Shown here in pieces: positions 1 through 12,600 of a stretch of DNA of 64,000 nt. Positions within the stretch are counted from its first letter, which is position 1. The number at the start of each line of letters is the position of its first letter. The stretch is taken from positions 5,124,461-5,188,460 of the forward strand of contig CM034139.1 of assembly GCA_019914995.1 (NCBI GenBank), read 5' to 3'. Below the pieces are notes generated by a model that saw only the letters and a program-made list of their open reading frames with translations, had not been told where the DNA came from and did no database searches. The translations under genes were made by a program, and so were the position numbers. Origin of the DNA: Acanthochlamys bracteata. Taxonomy: Eukaryota; Streptophyta; Magnoliopsida; Pandanales; Velloziaceae.

Positions 1-3000
1 ATGATTGATGCTCTATCAATACTTGGTTCAGGATATCTTTCTGTGATTATTCTCTTCTCAAGTCTATGTCCTTTGGAATCAGTTACATGCATGTTAGCTC
101 TTACATGGGATCCGTGCTGCTTCACCTAATCTCATTTTCTCACAGCTGCTTGCATTTGAAAGCAGTAAATCGAACACCTCAAAACACATTTGTAGTTATA
201 ATCTTTAAGTTTGGTCATAAGCTACTCCTATTCTCTATGGACTCACATTGATGGACATGTCTCAATTAAAAAATGCACCCTAACCTAGGTTCAAGGTGCT
301 AGCTTAGTAGATGTGAAATACAAGAATCAGAAAGAAGAATGACATAACCAATAATTTAGCCAGTCCACAACTTAATATAAATAACTCCTTTCCACAAGTA
401 ATATAATTTACACTCATCTGGATTAGTAACTCAAACAACGCGGATATCACACCACATAGCAATGTTTTACCGGACTAAGTTACATTCTTAAGCATGGGAA
501 ACTTCTAATTTTCTAACGATTAAATAGTTTACCTTAGTGGCTGAATTTGATAAACTCCTCAAGTCAAAATTTGTATGAGCAAATGATATGAGCTTCAACC
601 AGTATGTGGTCGCAAGGAGCATCAAAATAATGCCCGATAGAACAGCAGAATCACACCTGAAAAAATAATATACATAGAAGCTTCACAAAATTTATAGGAC
701 TGCTTTAGCTTACAAGTAGAATATACATGCATAATGGAATCTCTTATAATGATACTATATAACTAAAGCAACCATCCTGAGTACCACCACCAAGGAACAA
801 GGTGTATACCATAAAGACCAAAAAATCATAAGAAAAGCTTTACTCTGTCAAACATGAGTAAACTAGTGCCTCCATTATCATACATGGGCCTCTTTCAGCA
901 CAGACAGATATAATGAATTACTTTTGGTAAATGTCAATTCAGGCTAGGAATTTGTGCTGACAAAATACAACTAGAAACCAATATTGGATACTGAAATTAG
1001 CGGACCATCTTGAGACAACACCTTGTCAATTTGTGATGACAAAAAATTATGAATCCAATAGACAGTCAGAATGCTCGAGTAAGGAATAAGATGAGCAAGG
1101 AATATGATGAATGCAGCTTGGATTGGAATTGCAATTTGCTTATAGGAGATCGACCTTGGTATCTTATCATTTAACTAAATGTAAAGCAGGATGCCACCAG
1201 TTCTGTGAATTTAAATTTTTGGGTGATACATTAGGATCTACAAACCCAATTCCTACACACATACTATCAAACCCAGGAACAAATTTAAAGCAAACACAAA
1301 TTGAGGACAAGAAAAGCCACAAAATGGTTGTATCTGGCATATAAACAGTACTGGATTATATGCAATAGAGTTTGTCCTCCTATAAGCAGGCATTACATGA
1401 ATTTGGCTTGACAGAGGGTTGCATCCTATGCACTAAAGTTGCTTTTCTCAATTGTCACACATTTTAAAGTTACTTTAAGAGTTCAGATTACAGCTTTTAC
1501 AAATTTTTGAAGCAGCATTAGAGCATTTTTCAAGGAAATAGCTGATCCATTAAAAACCTGTTCCCCTGTGCTTTTTGTTCCATTTGCCAACCACCAATAT
1601 CAATCATCTAGTATTGTCTATTAAGCATTAATAAATCCACGAACTATTCAATAAGAGGAAAAAAAGGCAACGGAATAACGTGCCAAACTGCATTAACTCT
1701 TAAAAGAGATAACAAGTACAAAGGATCAGAAACTTTGACTTACCTCAGGATCACAATGACAGCATACAATATCTCAAATGTTGTGATGAACACATAAAGC
1801 ACGACAACAATCTGCACAATAGTTACAAACAGTTTACGTTATCAAAAACCAAGCCAAAAAAAGAATAAAAACGCATAGATGAACACCCACAAATAATTCT
1901 TGAACATTCAATCTGTGTTTAGCTGTGGTCCCTAGACTTCCATAGTTTCTCTACGGTCAACATAATACGATAAAATAATAGTTTTAGCCCCTCTTCCACA
2001 CAGTTTATTTTCCATGATTTCTTAAACTTTGAGTTTGTCCAACCATCAGGAATTCTAAGAAAAAACATTTAATAAGCACATCAGCGAAATATTCATGGCT
2101 CTTGAGTTAATACATTCACATATCAATTTCCTCTATATACAAGCATTTCTTACAAATAGAAATAACTTCTTTTTGCCTGAACTTGGGTGCCCCTTTGCTA
2201 CTTACCGGTTCCGTTATTAGTCTCTTCCAAGCCAGTTTCTCAACCGCAAAAGCAGCCAGAGGGAATACAGGAAGAGTAAGACTGAAAGAAAGAAGCAACC
2301 AGCTTCAGCACATTTGCTTCAAACAGAAGAATCTCTCATTGATAATGTTTCAAAAAAGGGTATCAGGCATCGAGTATTACCCACACATAAGAAGAGGCCA
2401 GTCTATAAGAGATCTTGAGCTGAACCAAAATTCTGCACTTATCAGTAGGCCATACTGCAAAGACAAGCTGGCAAAAGATTACCTGAATTGAAAGTCTTAA
2501 GACAGGAAACCTTAAATCGCCATAGAATGAGAGAGAATAGTAATCATGGTACAGGTTTATATCCAAAACACTTCACAATCAAAAGGAAATCAGAAAGTAA
2601 CACAAACCTTCATTAAGTTCTCAATAATCAGTCTACTGTTGACAGCAATTAAGACTACTATACAGAGGTTGAGAAGGCCTGCATGGCTCTGTCATAAATC
2701 AATGGTCAGAAGATTGAAAATAGAAGCACATGTAAGTACAGATAAATATGCTTAAACATTTTGTAATGAAGGGGAAAGTAAAATAACAATCAAAAGATGG
2801 TACTATCTTGAATTATAACATGGTAGGGCGCTGCTTACGACATTGATTCAAATACACTAAGGCGTAAGTGGTGGCATTAATTATTACGAACCAAACTCCC
2901 AAATCACAATCAAGCCAACACTACGAGGAATCTTAATAACAGAGATCGTACTAGAAGCATCAGAGCGTACAACGAACCCAGCTACGAGTGGTACAAAGCT

Positions 3001-3445
3001 AAAACGAACTCTTTCCGCACATTGTACGATTTCAATTAAGAAGCAAGAGCAAAACAGAGCAGACCTGCTGGAAGATCGCAGCGGAGCTAAGCGGGCTGTC
3101 CTTCACTTTCCTGTGTGCCGGCGACGAAGCTCTATAGGAGAATTTAGTCACTTCCTCCCTAACATCCCCCGCCATGCCGCGACCAATCTCCCCTTTATCT
3201 CCACCGTTAATCAACGCCTCATCTGCTTTGACCTCTTGCTCCCTTCTCTCGCTGCTGACTTCACCAACACGATCTCTAAAATCTCCGTTCGAACTCGTAT
3301 CTAATCCGGAATCCTCGCCGGACTCTGTCGCCGATTCCTCGATCCTGAAGAATCCAGTAGTCAAAGATCCATCAGTCGCAGACGTGTGCCGCCGGCGTAG
3401 GGACGCCTTCGGCGTTAGGGCTTCGCCATCGTTCGAGATCGCCAT
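1..3445 (-). CDS. DGAT1: Diacylglycerol O-acyltransferase 1 (DGAT1), 5' part, runs off the left edge
   Basis: ER-membrane enzyme (MBOAT family) that transfers an acyl group from acyl-CoA to diacylglycerol, the last step of triacylglycerol synthesis. Exons on the minus strand: 3065-3445, 2608-2688, 2381-2454, 2206-2281, 1744-1811, 533-656, and probably 1-40 continuing out of the window. All have GT-AG junctions and the phase stays open. Exon 1 (127 codons) is the poorly conserved hydrophilic cytosolic N-terminus, ending in the family block SPAHRKVKDSPLSS. Exon 2 gives SHAGLLNLCIVV and NSRLIIENLMK, the first membrane segment. Exon 3 gives FWFSSRSLIDWPLLMC, exon 4 FPLAAFAVEKL, exon 6 RCDSAVLSG followed by YWLKLISFAHTN. 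These match plant DGAT1 in order and exon phase. The catalytic Asn/His lie in the missing C-terminal half. The exon at 1-40 rests on an acceptor and open phase only. The 1.1 kb intron 657-1743 shows nothing else. Confidence 0.93.
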
Positions 3446-3540
3446 GAGAGAAGAGAGCGAGAGATCGTTAAGTTGTTCTCAGGAGATGCAGCGCTGGTGT
3501 TGTTGTCGCACTGTCTGGCGGGTTGAAGAAAGGAGGTCGA

Positions 3541-3551
3541 TTTATTTATAG
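3541..3551 (-). promoter_or_regulatory. Probable TATA box of DGAT1
   Basis: On the minus strand this reads CTATAAATAAA, about 96-106 bases upstream of the DGAT1 start codon. Transcription would then begin near 3515 with a leader of about 70 bases. This is sequence pattern only. Confidence 0.5.
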
Positions 3552-4391
3552 ACGATGGGAGCCTTCCGGAAGGAATGGTTCCATGATGATGTCAGAAGGT
3601 GTCAGCTCATGCGAAAATGGCAGAAAGCACTTGAACTTCATCAGTATTTACCTGTTATGCCATTTGATGAAGGTTTCCGTTCAATTTGAACGAGCTAAGG
3701 AAAAGAAAAAGGGCCCACAGTCCACACATGAAAGCAAAGCTCCCATGCAGTGTTGCGGCTGCTGCAGTTCCACTGATCTTAGAATCATGAAACCGTTTGA
3801 GTTTTGAACTTGTGGAAGGTCTATTTTTACCGGAGGATGAAATATGAATCATGCATGGTTCATGGATTACCTTCGGCAAATGAGGAAACGAAAATTGTAA
3901 AGATTCGACATCTCTCTAGACTCTCACATGTTCATTTCTGTCTAAGAAATTAGCCGACAACTATAAGTTACCGCGTAATTTCTGATGCACGCTTGCTTGA
4001 CATCTACAAACACCTTCAGGTATGTAGCCTTTTATAACTAAGCCTCCACGGAAAGTTATGCTGTAAATAAAAACCATGAGAGACCAATATTCACGACAGA
4101 ATTCATTGTAGCTGAAATCCTGAAACCAAAATAACACTTGCTCTTATCCCGCATGCAACAAGACAGTTGTACCCGAACATAACGTTTCACTGGGACCGAT
4201 TGCTCCACACAGTTTATATTTTATGTTATCGAGGGCAAACGGACATTTGAAACTCGAAACTCGAAAGTTTTCTATGCAATGCTGTACCCGCTTTCTGACA
4301 ATATGTAATTACACTTCAAAAGCTTGCCACTATACGTTACTGCCATTATACGTTACAGATGTCGTAGAAAGTTATGCTCAAACTCAATCTC

Positions 4392-4598
4392 GTGGACGTT
4401 TGGAGTTTATAATTTTATTTTCAATCCAATCTTTTTATATATTTTTAACAAAATTTTTAAATTTTTTAAAAAAATTTTAAATTAAAAATATAAAAAAATT
4501 ATATTAATAAAATTTTATTATTATTATTTTATTTAAAAAAACATTTATTTTTAAAATATTTTTATTAAAAAAATTTATTTTTAATAAGCACTAAACTC
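4392..4598. repeat. AT-rich dispersed element (MITE-like)
   Basis: It begins with GGACGTTTGGAG and ends near AATAAGCACTAAACTC, with an almost pure A/T interior containing AATAAAATTTTATTATTATT. It shares this design (a GTTTGGA-type end, an AATAAAATTTTA core and an AAGCACT end) with many other stretches in the window. Confidence 0.4.
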
Positions 4599-5818
4599 AC
4601 TCATACTGTAGATCTGTAAACCCACAGGAATATGCTATATATGCACGAGACAACAAAGCAAGTAAACTTGACAAAAGAAGTTACCTTCAAAATTTCTGCC
4701 GTCAAAGTTGAACCTTTTCCTTCTGAAGCTAGGACGTGCCATAGTTGATAAGGAATGTGACATATTCAAGCGGGGAATTGATTCCATGAGCAAATACATT
4801 TCCTAATCACTAATACAGAAATTAGTTTACATCCGTCTGAAATTCGAGACGCCTGTAAAGCAATTTTTTTTTAATTTGTAACCCCTTCAAATATGCTTTG
4901 CTTAGCTTAGCTGTTTCGGTTCAGCCTCTGAAAGATGGAACTTTTTATATAAACGTAGCCGTCTAAAGTTCTACCAATCAGATAAAACCACCCATAAATC
5001 AAAAACCGAAGTGGAAGAAACCATGTCGCCCCTTGAATTGATCCATTTTTGGTCCACTGACTCCACTACATACTGAAAGGGGGCCCATAGACGTAGCCTT
5101 GCTAAGCTTATGATGAGTATTTGTAGAAGCACTTTTGTCTGAGCGCCTAGGGGTTCTTTCTCGTGAAGACTGAGTGGACGGTCAAGAAGGATTGCTACAC
5201 CATCTTCAGCAGTTCTTGTCTTTGGTCTACACCAGCTATTAGCAGCACTTCAGTGACAGCTACCCGAATCTCAAGCATGTTATATCTTCCCCTTTCAGTT
5301 TTCAGATTTTACAATTTGTTCTGTGATGACCCTTAATGTGGCATTATGTAATGTTTATGAACAGCTTCTGGGGAAAATAGTATACATGACTCACCCACGC
5401 TGCTGTTCTTCATTCCCAAATTCAATCAGTTAACATCTGTTATAGGGTTTTATCTTCTCACTCCTAAATTCAATGGTTTCTCCAGTGATTTATCTTCATC
5501 ACTCTGACCTTGAATTTCACCTCTCCTGACTTGAATTCATCTAATACGGATATCTTCTCGGGTGCCATCACCTGATTTGGTCACCGTTCAAGCTTGGGTT
5601 GTGTCAATCTCCACCGTCCACCCTACCTGTGGAAGGAAAGATATCTGCACTGGTTGTTTTGTGTCTCATAACTAGCAATTTATCCACTAATTCAAATAAA
5701 AATGTGAAGAATTGATGGATGCATGATGTAAAATAGCCTTAGATTTATGCATCACGAATTCTTGAGCTAAAAGGCTCCTCTATAAAGGACAAAATTACAC
5801 TATTGGAAGCTGACCACA

Positions 5819-6076
5819 GATAAAAAATTATGTCACTATTCCTTATCTTTAAATGAATCATGATGATGAAATTAACAACAAAGGCTTGCAAAATGTTGAC
5901 AAGATCCGTTGATAAAGATGAGATTATTGAACGGAGAATCTTATAGAACACATAAAAAATTAAGTCACTTCCTTATCTTTAAATGAATGATAATGATGAA
6001 ATTAACAACAAAGGATTGCATAATGTCTACAAGATTCGTTTGCTGATAAAGTTTAGATTATTGAATAGAGAATCAT
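5819..6076. repeat. Imperfect tandem duplication, about 125-130 bp unit
   Basis: Copy 1 runs about 5819-5945 and copy 2 about 5954-6076. Both carry CCTTATCTTTAAATGAAT, then GATGAAATTAACAACAAAGG, then a GATTATTGAA block, separated by small substitutions and indels. No coding potential. Confidence 0.75.
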
Positions 6077-7889
6077 CATAGAATAGGAAACAAGCGGAAA
6101 AGTGATTTTGAGTGGACCTAGAAGTCTAGCTCAGATGAGTGCTAACTGCTTTTAAGCCAGTCATCTTGCACAAATGCAGGGGCCAATTTCCTGTCCTGCT
6201 CTACTCTTACATAACATAGGACAGTAATACACTAACACCATTTAAAGTTTTCCATAGAAATATCATATCACATGGCTACAAGATGGCTTCTTGGAAAGGC
6301 ATCAGTATCTAAATCATAAACCTTTGCATTAGGGGGGAAAAAGCAGCCATCCAGGATACTATGGAGCATGAAGAACAGAGCATGATAAGCACAACAGTAC
6401 AGCATCTCTTTAGTTTGATCTATTACGACAGAATGAGAAACTACAATCTCTTATCTATATTTGTAAATGCAGGCAGGTCATCAGCTTCCCACCAGGAAAA
6501 GGCACTACGCATGCTGAAATTTGACAAGAGCAAACAACAAATCAGTACAAAAGCACTTCGCAATAACCCAAGGTCTACCGTTTGTTCCTTTCCCATCGGG
6601 ACAATCAAATAGACATAATCCATAGAAAAGCTTATACATACCAGATCGTTCACCACAATGAAGTCCTGCACCAAAAAGCTTGAGTCAGTGCAACTTTTTC
6701 CCACACATTTATTTAGGAAGCTCATGCATTCACCATTATCTTCAGAAACAGAACCAAACTATTGTATGACTAGTGCAATCCCTAGCATTCTGTGGTCAAA
6801 CTTGACAAGCAAACTTCAATCATATCTACTAAAATAAATAGGATGCTGGCGCAGGACAGATGAGAGCAAGAACAATTAAGAAGCGAAACCACATACTTTT
6901 TCAGATCAACTAATTTGAGGAATATTCCAAAGTCTTCTCAAGCGTATATAGGTCTACAAAAATATGTCAAAACATACTAAGTTGCAATAACTTTAGAAGA
7001 ATTGCGGTACACCTTAGAGTAGATATTGGGAGGATTAAAGCAAGTAAGGAAACAGCTTCCAACTAGCATAAATGCAATATGCTTCTTACAGGGTAAGTGT
7101 AGAGAGTCCAGAAATTACAAATAATGCCTCTAATTCTAATCATACACCCAGAAAAATGAACTTCCAATTCACTCTTTCACCAGGATGGCTAGAGGAGACA
7201 AGTGTGAAGATAATTTGTGGGTGGCACAACGTTGAATACAAGGATTGGTAGGCCAGTAAGGGTGTTTAAGTTCAATCCTTTTCGTCTGGAATTAACTACG
7301 AAGTTCTTAAACCTCTTGTTTCATAAAATAGATTACCTGGCAATACTTATGTTACAATTCTGATGTCCATGATGTTTAAGGAGCTTGTTGTTTCTTGCTG
7401 CTAGAGGAGAAACAACCTGGCATCTTAAGAATAGTAAGGATATGATGAATAAGGAAGTACCAATTGCTTGGATAGTCGCACTAGGAGCTTGAGAAGCAAA
7501 TCATTGTCCACTCATCACTACCAATGCCATAGAAGTACTTCCAAAAGAAAGAGAAAACCTAATTACCAAACATATAGTTTAGACTAAAGAGTGTTCAACT
7601 GCAAAATCACTTGCCAACAATTTTAACAGCAACCAGTGTTCTCTAGAGAAAACTTGAGTAAGACAAAAACTAGCTATTCATCAAGATACTCTCTTCCAAT
7701 AAAGAGGCATAAACCTTGAGAATGTATTGACTCTAACTTGGGCCTCCTGAAGAGAAAATATATGAAAACTAAGTCAACCTCAAAATAAAAAATGCAGAAC
7801 TAAAACAAAGAGGCTTGCAGATTCCAGCAACAAGCACAAACATGAATCTAAGCTTACTCTCAAAATTAAACCCCTCACATATTTAAAGA

Positions 7890-9185
7890 TCACAGAAGCA
7901 CGAGTCCAAGCTCGGATGGGTTAAGGGGATTCTGTATACGATAATTGTATAGGTAGTAGTGCAGCTGTCCATCCCCAGGCCCAAACTTCAGCTCCTTTAG
8001 AAAAGACTCATTATGCATAACGTCAAGGGCATTGAAGACATCATAGTCCTTCTGCTTTGCCAAAATGAGTGCATCATTCATCAGCTGAACCAAAGGAGTT
8101 TTTGTGGTCGCATTATAGAATGAATACGCTGCCTTCAGAGTCAAGTAATTCTGGTTATTCAGAATGGATGATGGAAGCGAGTAAAAGCTGCAGAAATCTG
8201 TAACCTCATGAGTTTCAGGGCTCTCCACCAGGTAACTGTCCACTACATTCTCCACAGGCAGAAGCCAATGCTCAACATCATCCTCATCAAAGTCAGGCGC
8301 AACCGCAAACTGGCTCAGGTGCTGCCTTAGGAGCCTAGTGACTGCAGGCACATCACGCAGCTCCATTTGACGGAATCCAGGAGTAACAGTTGACTCAGGG
8401 AGCTTGTACAGCCGTATTGTGCGGCTCATTGTCATGCGTGGACCAAGTCTGGAGAACCCAGTATCAATCAGCTTCTTCGGGTTGAGAGAACGGTGCCAGT
8501 ACCGGCAAGTCGTGATAGGAGTAGGTAAAACAACACCAGCTGTGTAAGCCGCCTGCCAGATATTCTCCAAATGTACTCTCCTTGTGACCTCCTTGATCAT
8601 GACAGGTGCAAGACGCTTAGACCTAAGCTTCTTATGAACACAAAGAAAGTTGATCTCAGCCATCTTAACAACATCATCACGCACACGAATGCGAGCAGGA
8701 ACACCAGTGATAAACGCCACGAGCTTCTTCGACGTTTTAACTCTCACACCAATGTGCCAGGCCTTGTAGTGACCAGGGGGGCGTAAAGCCCATCTGAGAA
8801 ACTCCATGGAGTAGTTAAACCTAAACATGTTCTCATCATCCTCGACATAGTTAGCGGAGAGTAGAGAATAGACCTCAGCACAAGTTCCTTCATCATCGAT
8901 ATCACAAGTTGACCATTCATAAGGAGCAGGGAGATTGTAAGGCTCCTGTTTTACCTCCGATAAAGGAAGAGGTCGTTCAATCGGGCCTTCAGGAAGACTA
9001 GTGTCACCAAGGTCTTTGAACTGACCAACAGGTTGGGTCTCCCAAAACCTGTGACGCTTACCGACGGCGAGAGATTCCTGAATCTTGCGAGCTAGTGATT
9101 CAATGGACCCTTCGCTATCAGGATTTGGAAAAGATGTTGGGTCAGTGGTTGTGTTGGGGCTCCCGTTCTCTTCCGGATTCGCCAT
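7890..9185 (-). CDS. NMT1: Glycylpeptide N-tetradecanoyltransferase (N-myristoyltransferase)
   Basis: Transfers myristate from myristoyl-CoA to the N-terminal glycine of client proteins, a cytosolic and ribosome-associated reaction. The CDS is one uninterrupted 431-codon frame, close to the usual plant length. Residues 1-45 are a variable Asn/Pro/Ser-rich leader. Family blocks follow in order: RHRFWETQPV, LPAPYEWSTCDI, FRFNYSMEFLRWAL with PPGHYKAWHIGV, the acetyltransferase-like core EINFLCVHKKLRSKRLAPV, TCRYWHRSLNPKKL and YDVFNALDVMHN. The C-terminus ends SELGLVLL, where the terminal leucine carboxylate is catalytic in NMTs. A leader intron (9188-9292) ends two bases before the ATG. The gene is head to head with THO6. 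Confidence 0.97.
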   Translation of the reverse strand: MANPEENGSPNTTTDPTSFPNPDSEGSIESLARKIQESLAVGKRHRFWETQPVGQFKDLGDTSLPEGPIERPLPLSEVKQEPYNLPAPYEWSTCDIDDEGTCAEVYSLLSANYVEDDENMFRFNYSMEFLRWALRPPGHYKAWHIGVRVKTSKKLVAFITGVPARIRVRDDVVKMAEINFLCVHKKLRSKRLAPVMIKEVTRRVHLENIWQAAYTAGVVLPTPITTCRYWHRSLNPKKLIDTGFSRLGPRMTMSRTIRLYKLPESTVTPGFRQMELRDVPAVTRLLRQHLSQFAVAPDFDEDDVEHWLLPVENVVDSYLVESPETHEVTDFCSFYSLPSSILNNQNYLTLKAAYSFYNATTKTPLVQLMNDALILAKQKDYDVFNALDVMHNESFLKELKFGPGDGQLHYYLYNYRIQNPLNPSELGLVLL

Positions 9186-9187
9186 TT

Positions 9188-9292
9188 CTGGAGTTTTGAT
9201 TAGAAATCACGGATCATTCAACAAGGGAAGAAAGAAAAGGTACAAAACAACTACTGTTTATTTCTTGATCGGGAAGGAAGAGATTTGATTAC
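9188..9292 (-). other. Intron in the NMT 5' leader
   Basis: On the minus strand the donor is AAAG|gtaatc and the acceptor aactccag|AA directly before the ATG. The intron is 105 bases and splits the leader, not the coding sequence. The upstream leader exon lies from 9293 towards about 9350. Confidence 0.75.
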
Positions 9293-9663
9293 CTTTGGTG
9301 ATTCGAGATTAGGGTTCTTAGCGCGAGTACGAAGGGAAGAACAACGTAGCACGTCAAGTGACGTCTTTAGAGCCGGGAAGAGGAAATGGTTAGAGCTTTG
9401 CAATTGTCGAACTTAATCAAATCAGAGGCGTGAAATTGAATAATTCTTCACCATTAATGTGTAGAATTAGTTGTAATAATCCATAACAATAAAAAGTCAG
9501 GGTTGTTTATGTAAAACTATACATAGAGAAGCCCATGTATTCCCAAGCACAATTTATACTTCAGCCCAAAGCCTATAGAAAAGCACAAGCTTTGAACTTT
9601 TTCTTATTCGAATTGTTTCAAATCTCTGTTTCCTGCTTAGGCTTCAATCTTGGAGCCGGAGAC
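9293..9663. promoter_or_regulatory. Shared, probably bidirectional promoter region of NMT and THO6
   Basis: About 370 bases separate the NMT leader splice site from the THO6 start codon and must hold both leaders and both promoters. A near-telobox TTAGGGTTC lies at about 9309-9317. I see no clear TATA box for NMT. An in-frame ATG at 9535 upstream of THO6 is not conserved with the family start and is probably in the leader or promoter. Confidence 0.55.
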
Positions 9664-12600
9664 ATGGCAACGGTGAGTAACAGCAAGACATTCGACTCAA
9701 GAAATTGGAACGAGGAGGCTTATAGAAAGAGTATTCTAATGGAGAGAGAGCAACAATCGCGCACGGTTTTTCGGACCGTGTTCGCTCCATCTAGCAGCAC
9801 CAACCCCGAGAACCTTGTTGTTGCTTCCAGCGATGGATCCATCACTACTTATTCTCTTTCTTCTTGCATCTCTTCAGCAACCAAGGTTATTTTTATATCT
9901 TAGTTTCTGTTCTTAACTTTTGTAGTGAGATTTTGTAGTGCATAACAGCTGTTTGGTGAAATTCCTGACTGAACACTCTAGGTCATTAGTTGGTGATTAT
10001 TTTTAGCTGACCCGTTTTGTGGTTCCGTTAGTGGCTTTGGATAGCAGAGTCGGTGTTTCTTCTCATAATTGCTGGATAACACAGTGATTTATATCGTCTT
10101 GTATGTAATTTTGCCTTCTTCGAATTAGCAAAGCGAAATTCTAAGGAAATTTTCATTTTTAACATTAAGCTCTGCTCTGGAATTAGCATTTCAACTTACT
10201 TCTGTAGTAGTTGTCTGATTGATCATCAGAAATGGCAATGCCAGCTGATTTTGATGTTCTATTTTCCGTATGTTGCATAACAGTGTTTTCTTGAGAAATT
10301 ATACTAATTTGTCTCCTCCTTCTACAGCCTATCAATTTAAATAAGAAAAGGGATCAACTGTAAGTGCTTTGGCATTCATTCCTTTCAGCATTGCGATAGC
10401 CAAAACTAATCATTTTAACTGCACCTTTCAATTCAAAGGCCTCTGGCTGAATTACCACAGGTTCAACCATTTTCTATCATCAAAGCGCACAAAGGGCCCA
10501 CATATGACCTCAAGTTCTATGGTGAAGGAGAGGATTCCTTGCTGTTGAGGTATGTATTGGCTTTTTAAGCACCTTTCCCATTCGTCTTCTTTTCTGTCCT
10601 TTTATTTTATGCATACCCTGAATTCGCTAATCATGCCATGTGTTTGCAAATCTTTTTAATGTCCACAAAGGTGCATCTTCAGTTATTAGCACTGCCACTT
10701 CAAAGGGTCTCATTTCTATTAACAGTCTCCTCTTTCAGTTCTTTGCATCTTTTTGGTCCTTTTTTATTGGCAGAATAGGTTATATATGGAAATAAGATGA
10801 CCAAATAATTGTAGTCTATAAAGTATTCTGAAGATATTATCAGATTGTGGTCTCAAATGAACCTCTAGCAACCAAATGTTACTTGAAACTCATGCAGCTG
10901 TGGTGATGATGGGCGAATTAGAGGATGGAGGTGGCTAGATGTACTGAATTCTGAATTTCCAATATCCAAGCAAGGTATCATGAGGCACCATTTGATTTAG
11001 TAAGATGGGATACTGACAAAATGGGCTTTGTTTGCTTACTTCCATTTTATTTGCAGGAAGGCAACATATTCCAGTACTTGACTTTGTGAACCCTCAACAT
11101 GAGTATGTTTTCCTTGACAAAGTTGTTACTTTTTTCCACTTTGATGTGTTGTGATTGGGAACTATCTGTTGGGTTGGAGGAATTGAACTAAGAGCAAAAA
11201 TAGAAAATGGAAGCGACCATTATCTGCTCATGTACATGAAGCTGCATGCACCAACATGCAGACCTCTTGAGAAGAGATAGTGATACTAGAATGATCCGGG
11301 TTTTTGATTTTAGCCTTAGGTATTTTAGCAAGCCATAGAAGATATATCTATATGAAATTTGATCTGTACTGGCTTGCTGGGAGATGAGATTTAATGTCTA
11401 ACTATGAGGTCGTAATCATTGAAGCCTACGTTGTGATGACCTGGAATGGTCATATTATTATTTCAATCACCATACTAACAAAGATATTCCAACCCATCAC
11501 TTTCCCCCAACTTCTAAGGTTGGATGAGTATATTTGGCAAATGTGTGGGATTGACAGGACAGCTTGTGCTGGGTACTAACCACTGGGTAGCTGGATTCTT
11601 CCTGACCCTTTAGTATGGGAGAAAATATTCTTCTCTGATTGAATTTGTATATTATAGCATTCTTTAACTTTAAAGGACTAATGTAGATTACTTTAAATCT
11701 AAGTTTCATCTAGCAATATGACCTATGAATCTATGCTATTATCTTTTACTAAGTTTTGTAAATTCATTTTATAAGTTCATGATTTTTGTCCTGGTCTGCA
11801 GAGGCCCATGGGAATCCCGTTCTCCAATCCCTGAGAATAACGCCATCGCAGTTAACAAGCAGGTGTTTTTGGCTTCCCCGTTGTGATTGTTTCATTGATT
11901 GCTGAACTTTCTGTAATTCTATATGACTTTCTGTAATTCTATAAGATATTAAAGCCAGATATGTGGTTCCTTCTTAAGTTGCTAGGCTTCACCTTACGCC
12001 ATGATTAATTAAGAAGAAACCATACCTTGTTACATTTCAAACTCGACCTCATAGTATGAAGTTAAAAATTCTATATTTGTGTATACGTGGAGAAAGTAGA
12101 AGTTACTGTAACTGGTAGCCAAACTGTCAGTTGTGGTCTTCACATGCCACTTTTATTTTAATTAATGGTAAAGCCTATTCCAACATCTGTTATCTCTTAC
12201 TTTCATTTCGACTGCATTCTTTGCTTAACTTTTAGTAATCCAGTTAGAATTTATATGTTTAGTAGATTGGCTTTTGTTTTCGTTATGAAAGGCAAAAAGT
12301 ATGTACCGAGCTGTTAATTTCCAGACAATTTTTGTGTGCACTTATGTAGCCGATTATTCATATTGTTGATCATGTCTTATATGTTTGATCTTGAATGATG
12401 TTCCATATGCTGATAATGTGATGGTCTTGTGAATAGGATGGATCCATATTTTCAGCTACTGGTGATGCATGTGCATATTCTTGGGATATGGTACATAATC
12501 TTTGTCGATTTTTTTTCTTCAACCCCTGATTACAAGTGGAAAAAAAAAAATGTTAAAGTGACACAATTCTCCTGTTATGAAGACCTTATGGAATTACTTC

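Larger units (their letters stand above)
3552..7889. other. Gene-poor intergenic stretch between DGAT1 and NMT
   Basis: No open frame here resembles a known protein, and no exon chain with good splice sites was found. It holds one AT-rich dispersed repeat (about 4392-4598) and an imperfect tandem duplication (about 5819-6076). The part next to 7889 must include the NMT 3' untranslated region, whose end I cannot place. Confidence 0.5.

Noticed and set aside
9535..9663. Upstream ATG extending THO6 by 43 residues
   Set aside because: The family N-terminus begins close to NWNEEAYRKS, so ATG 9664 fits. The extension looks like leader sequence.
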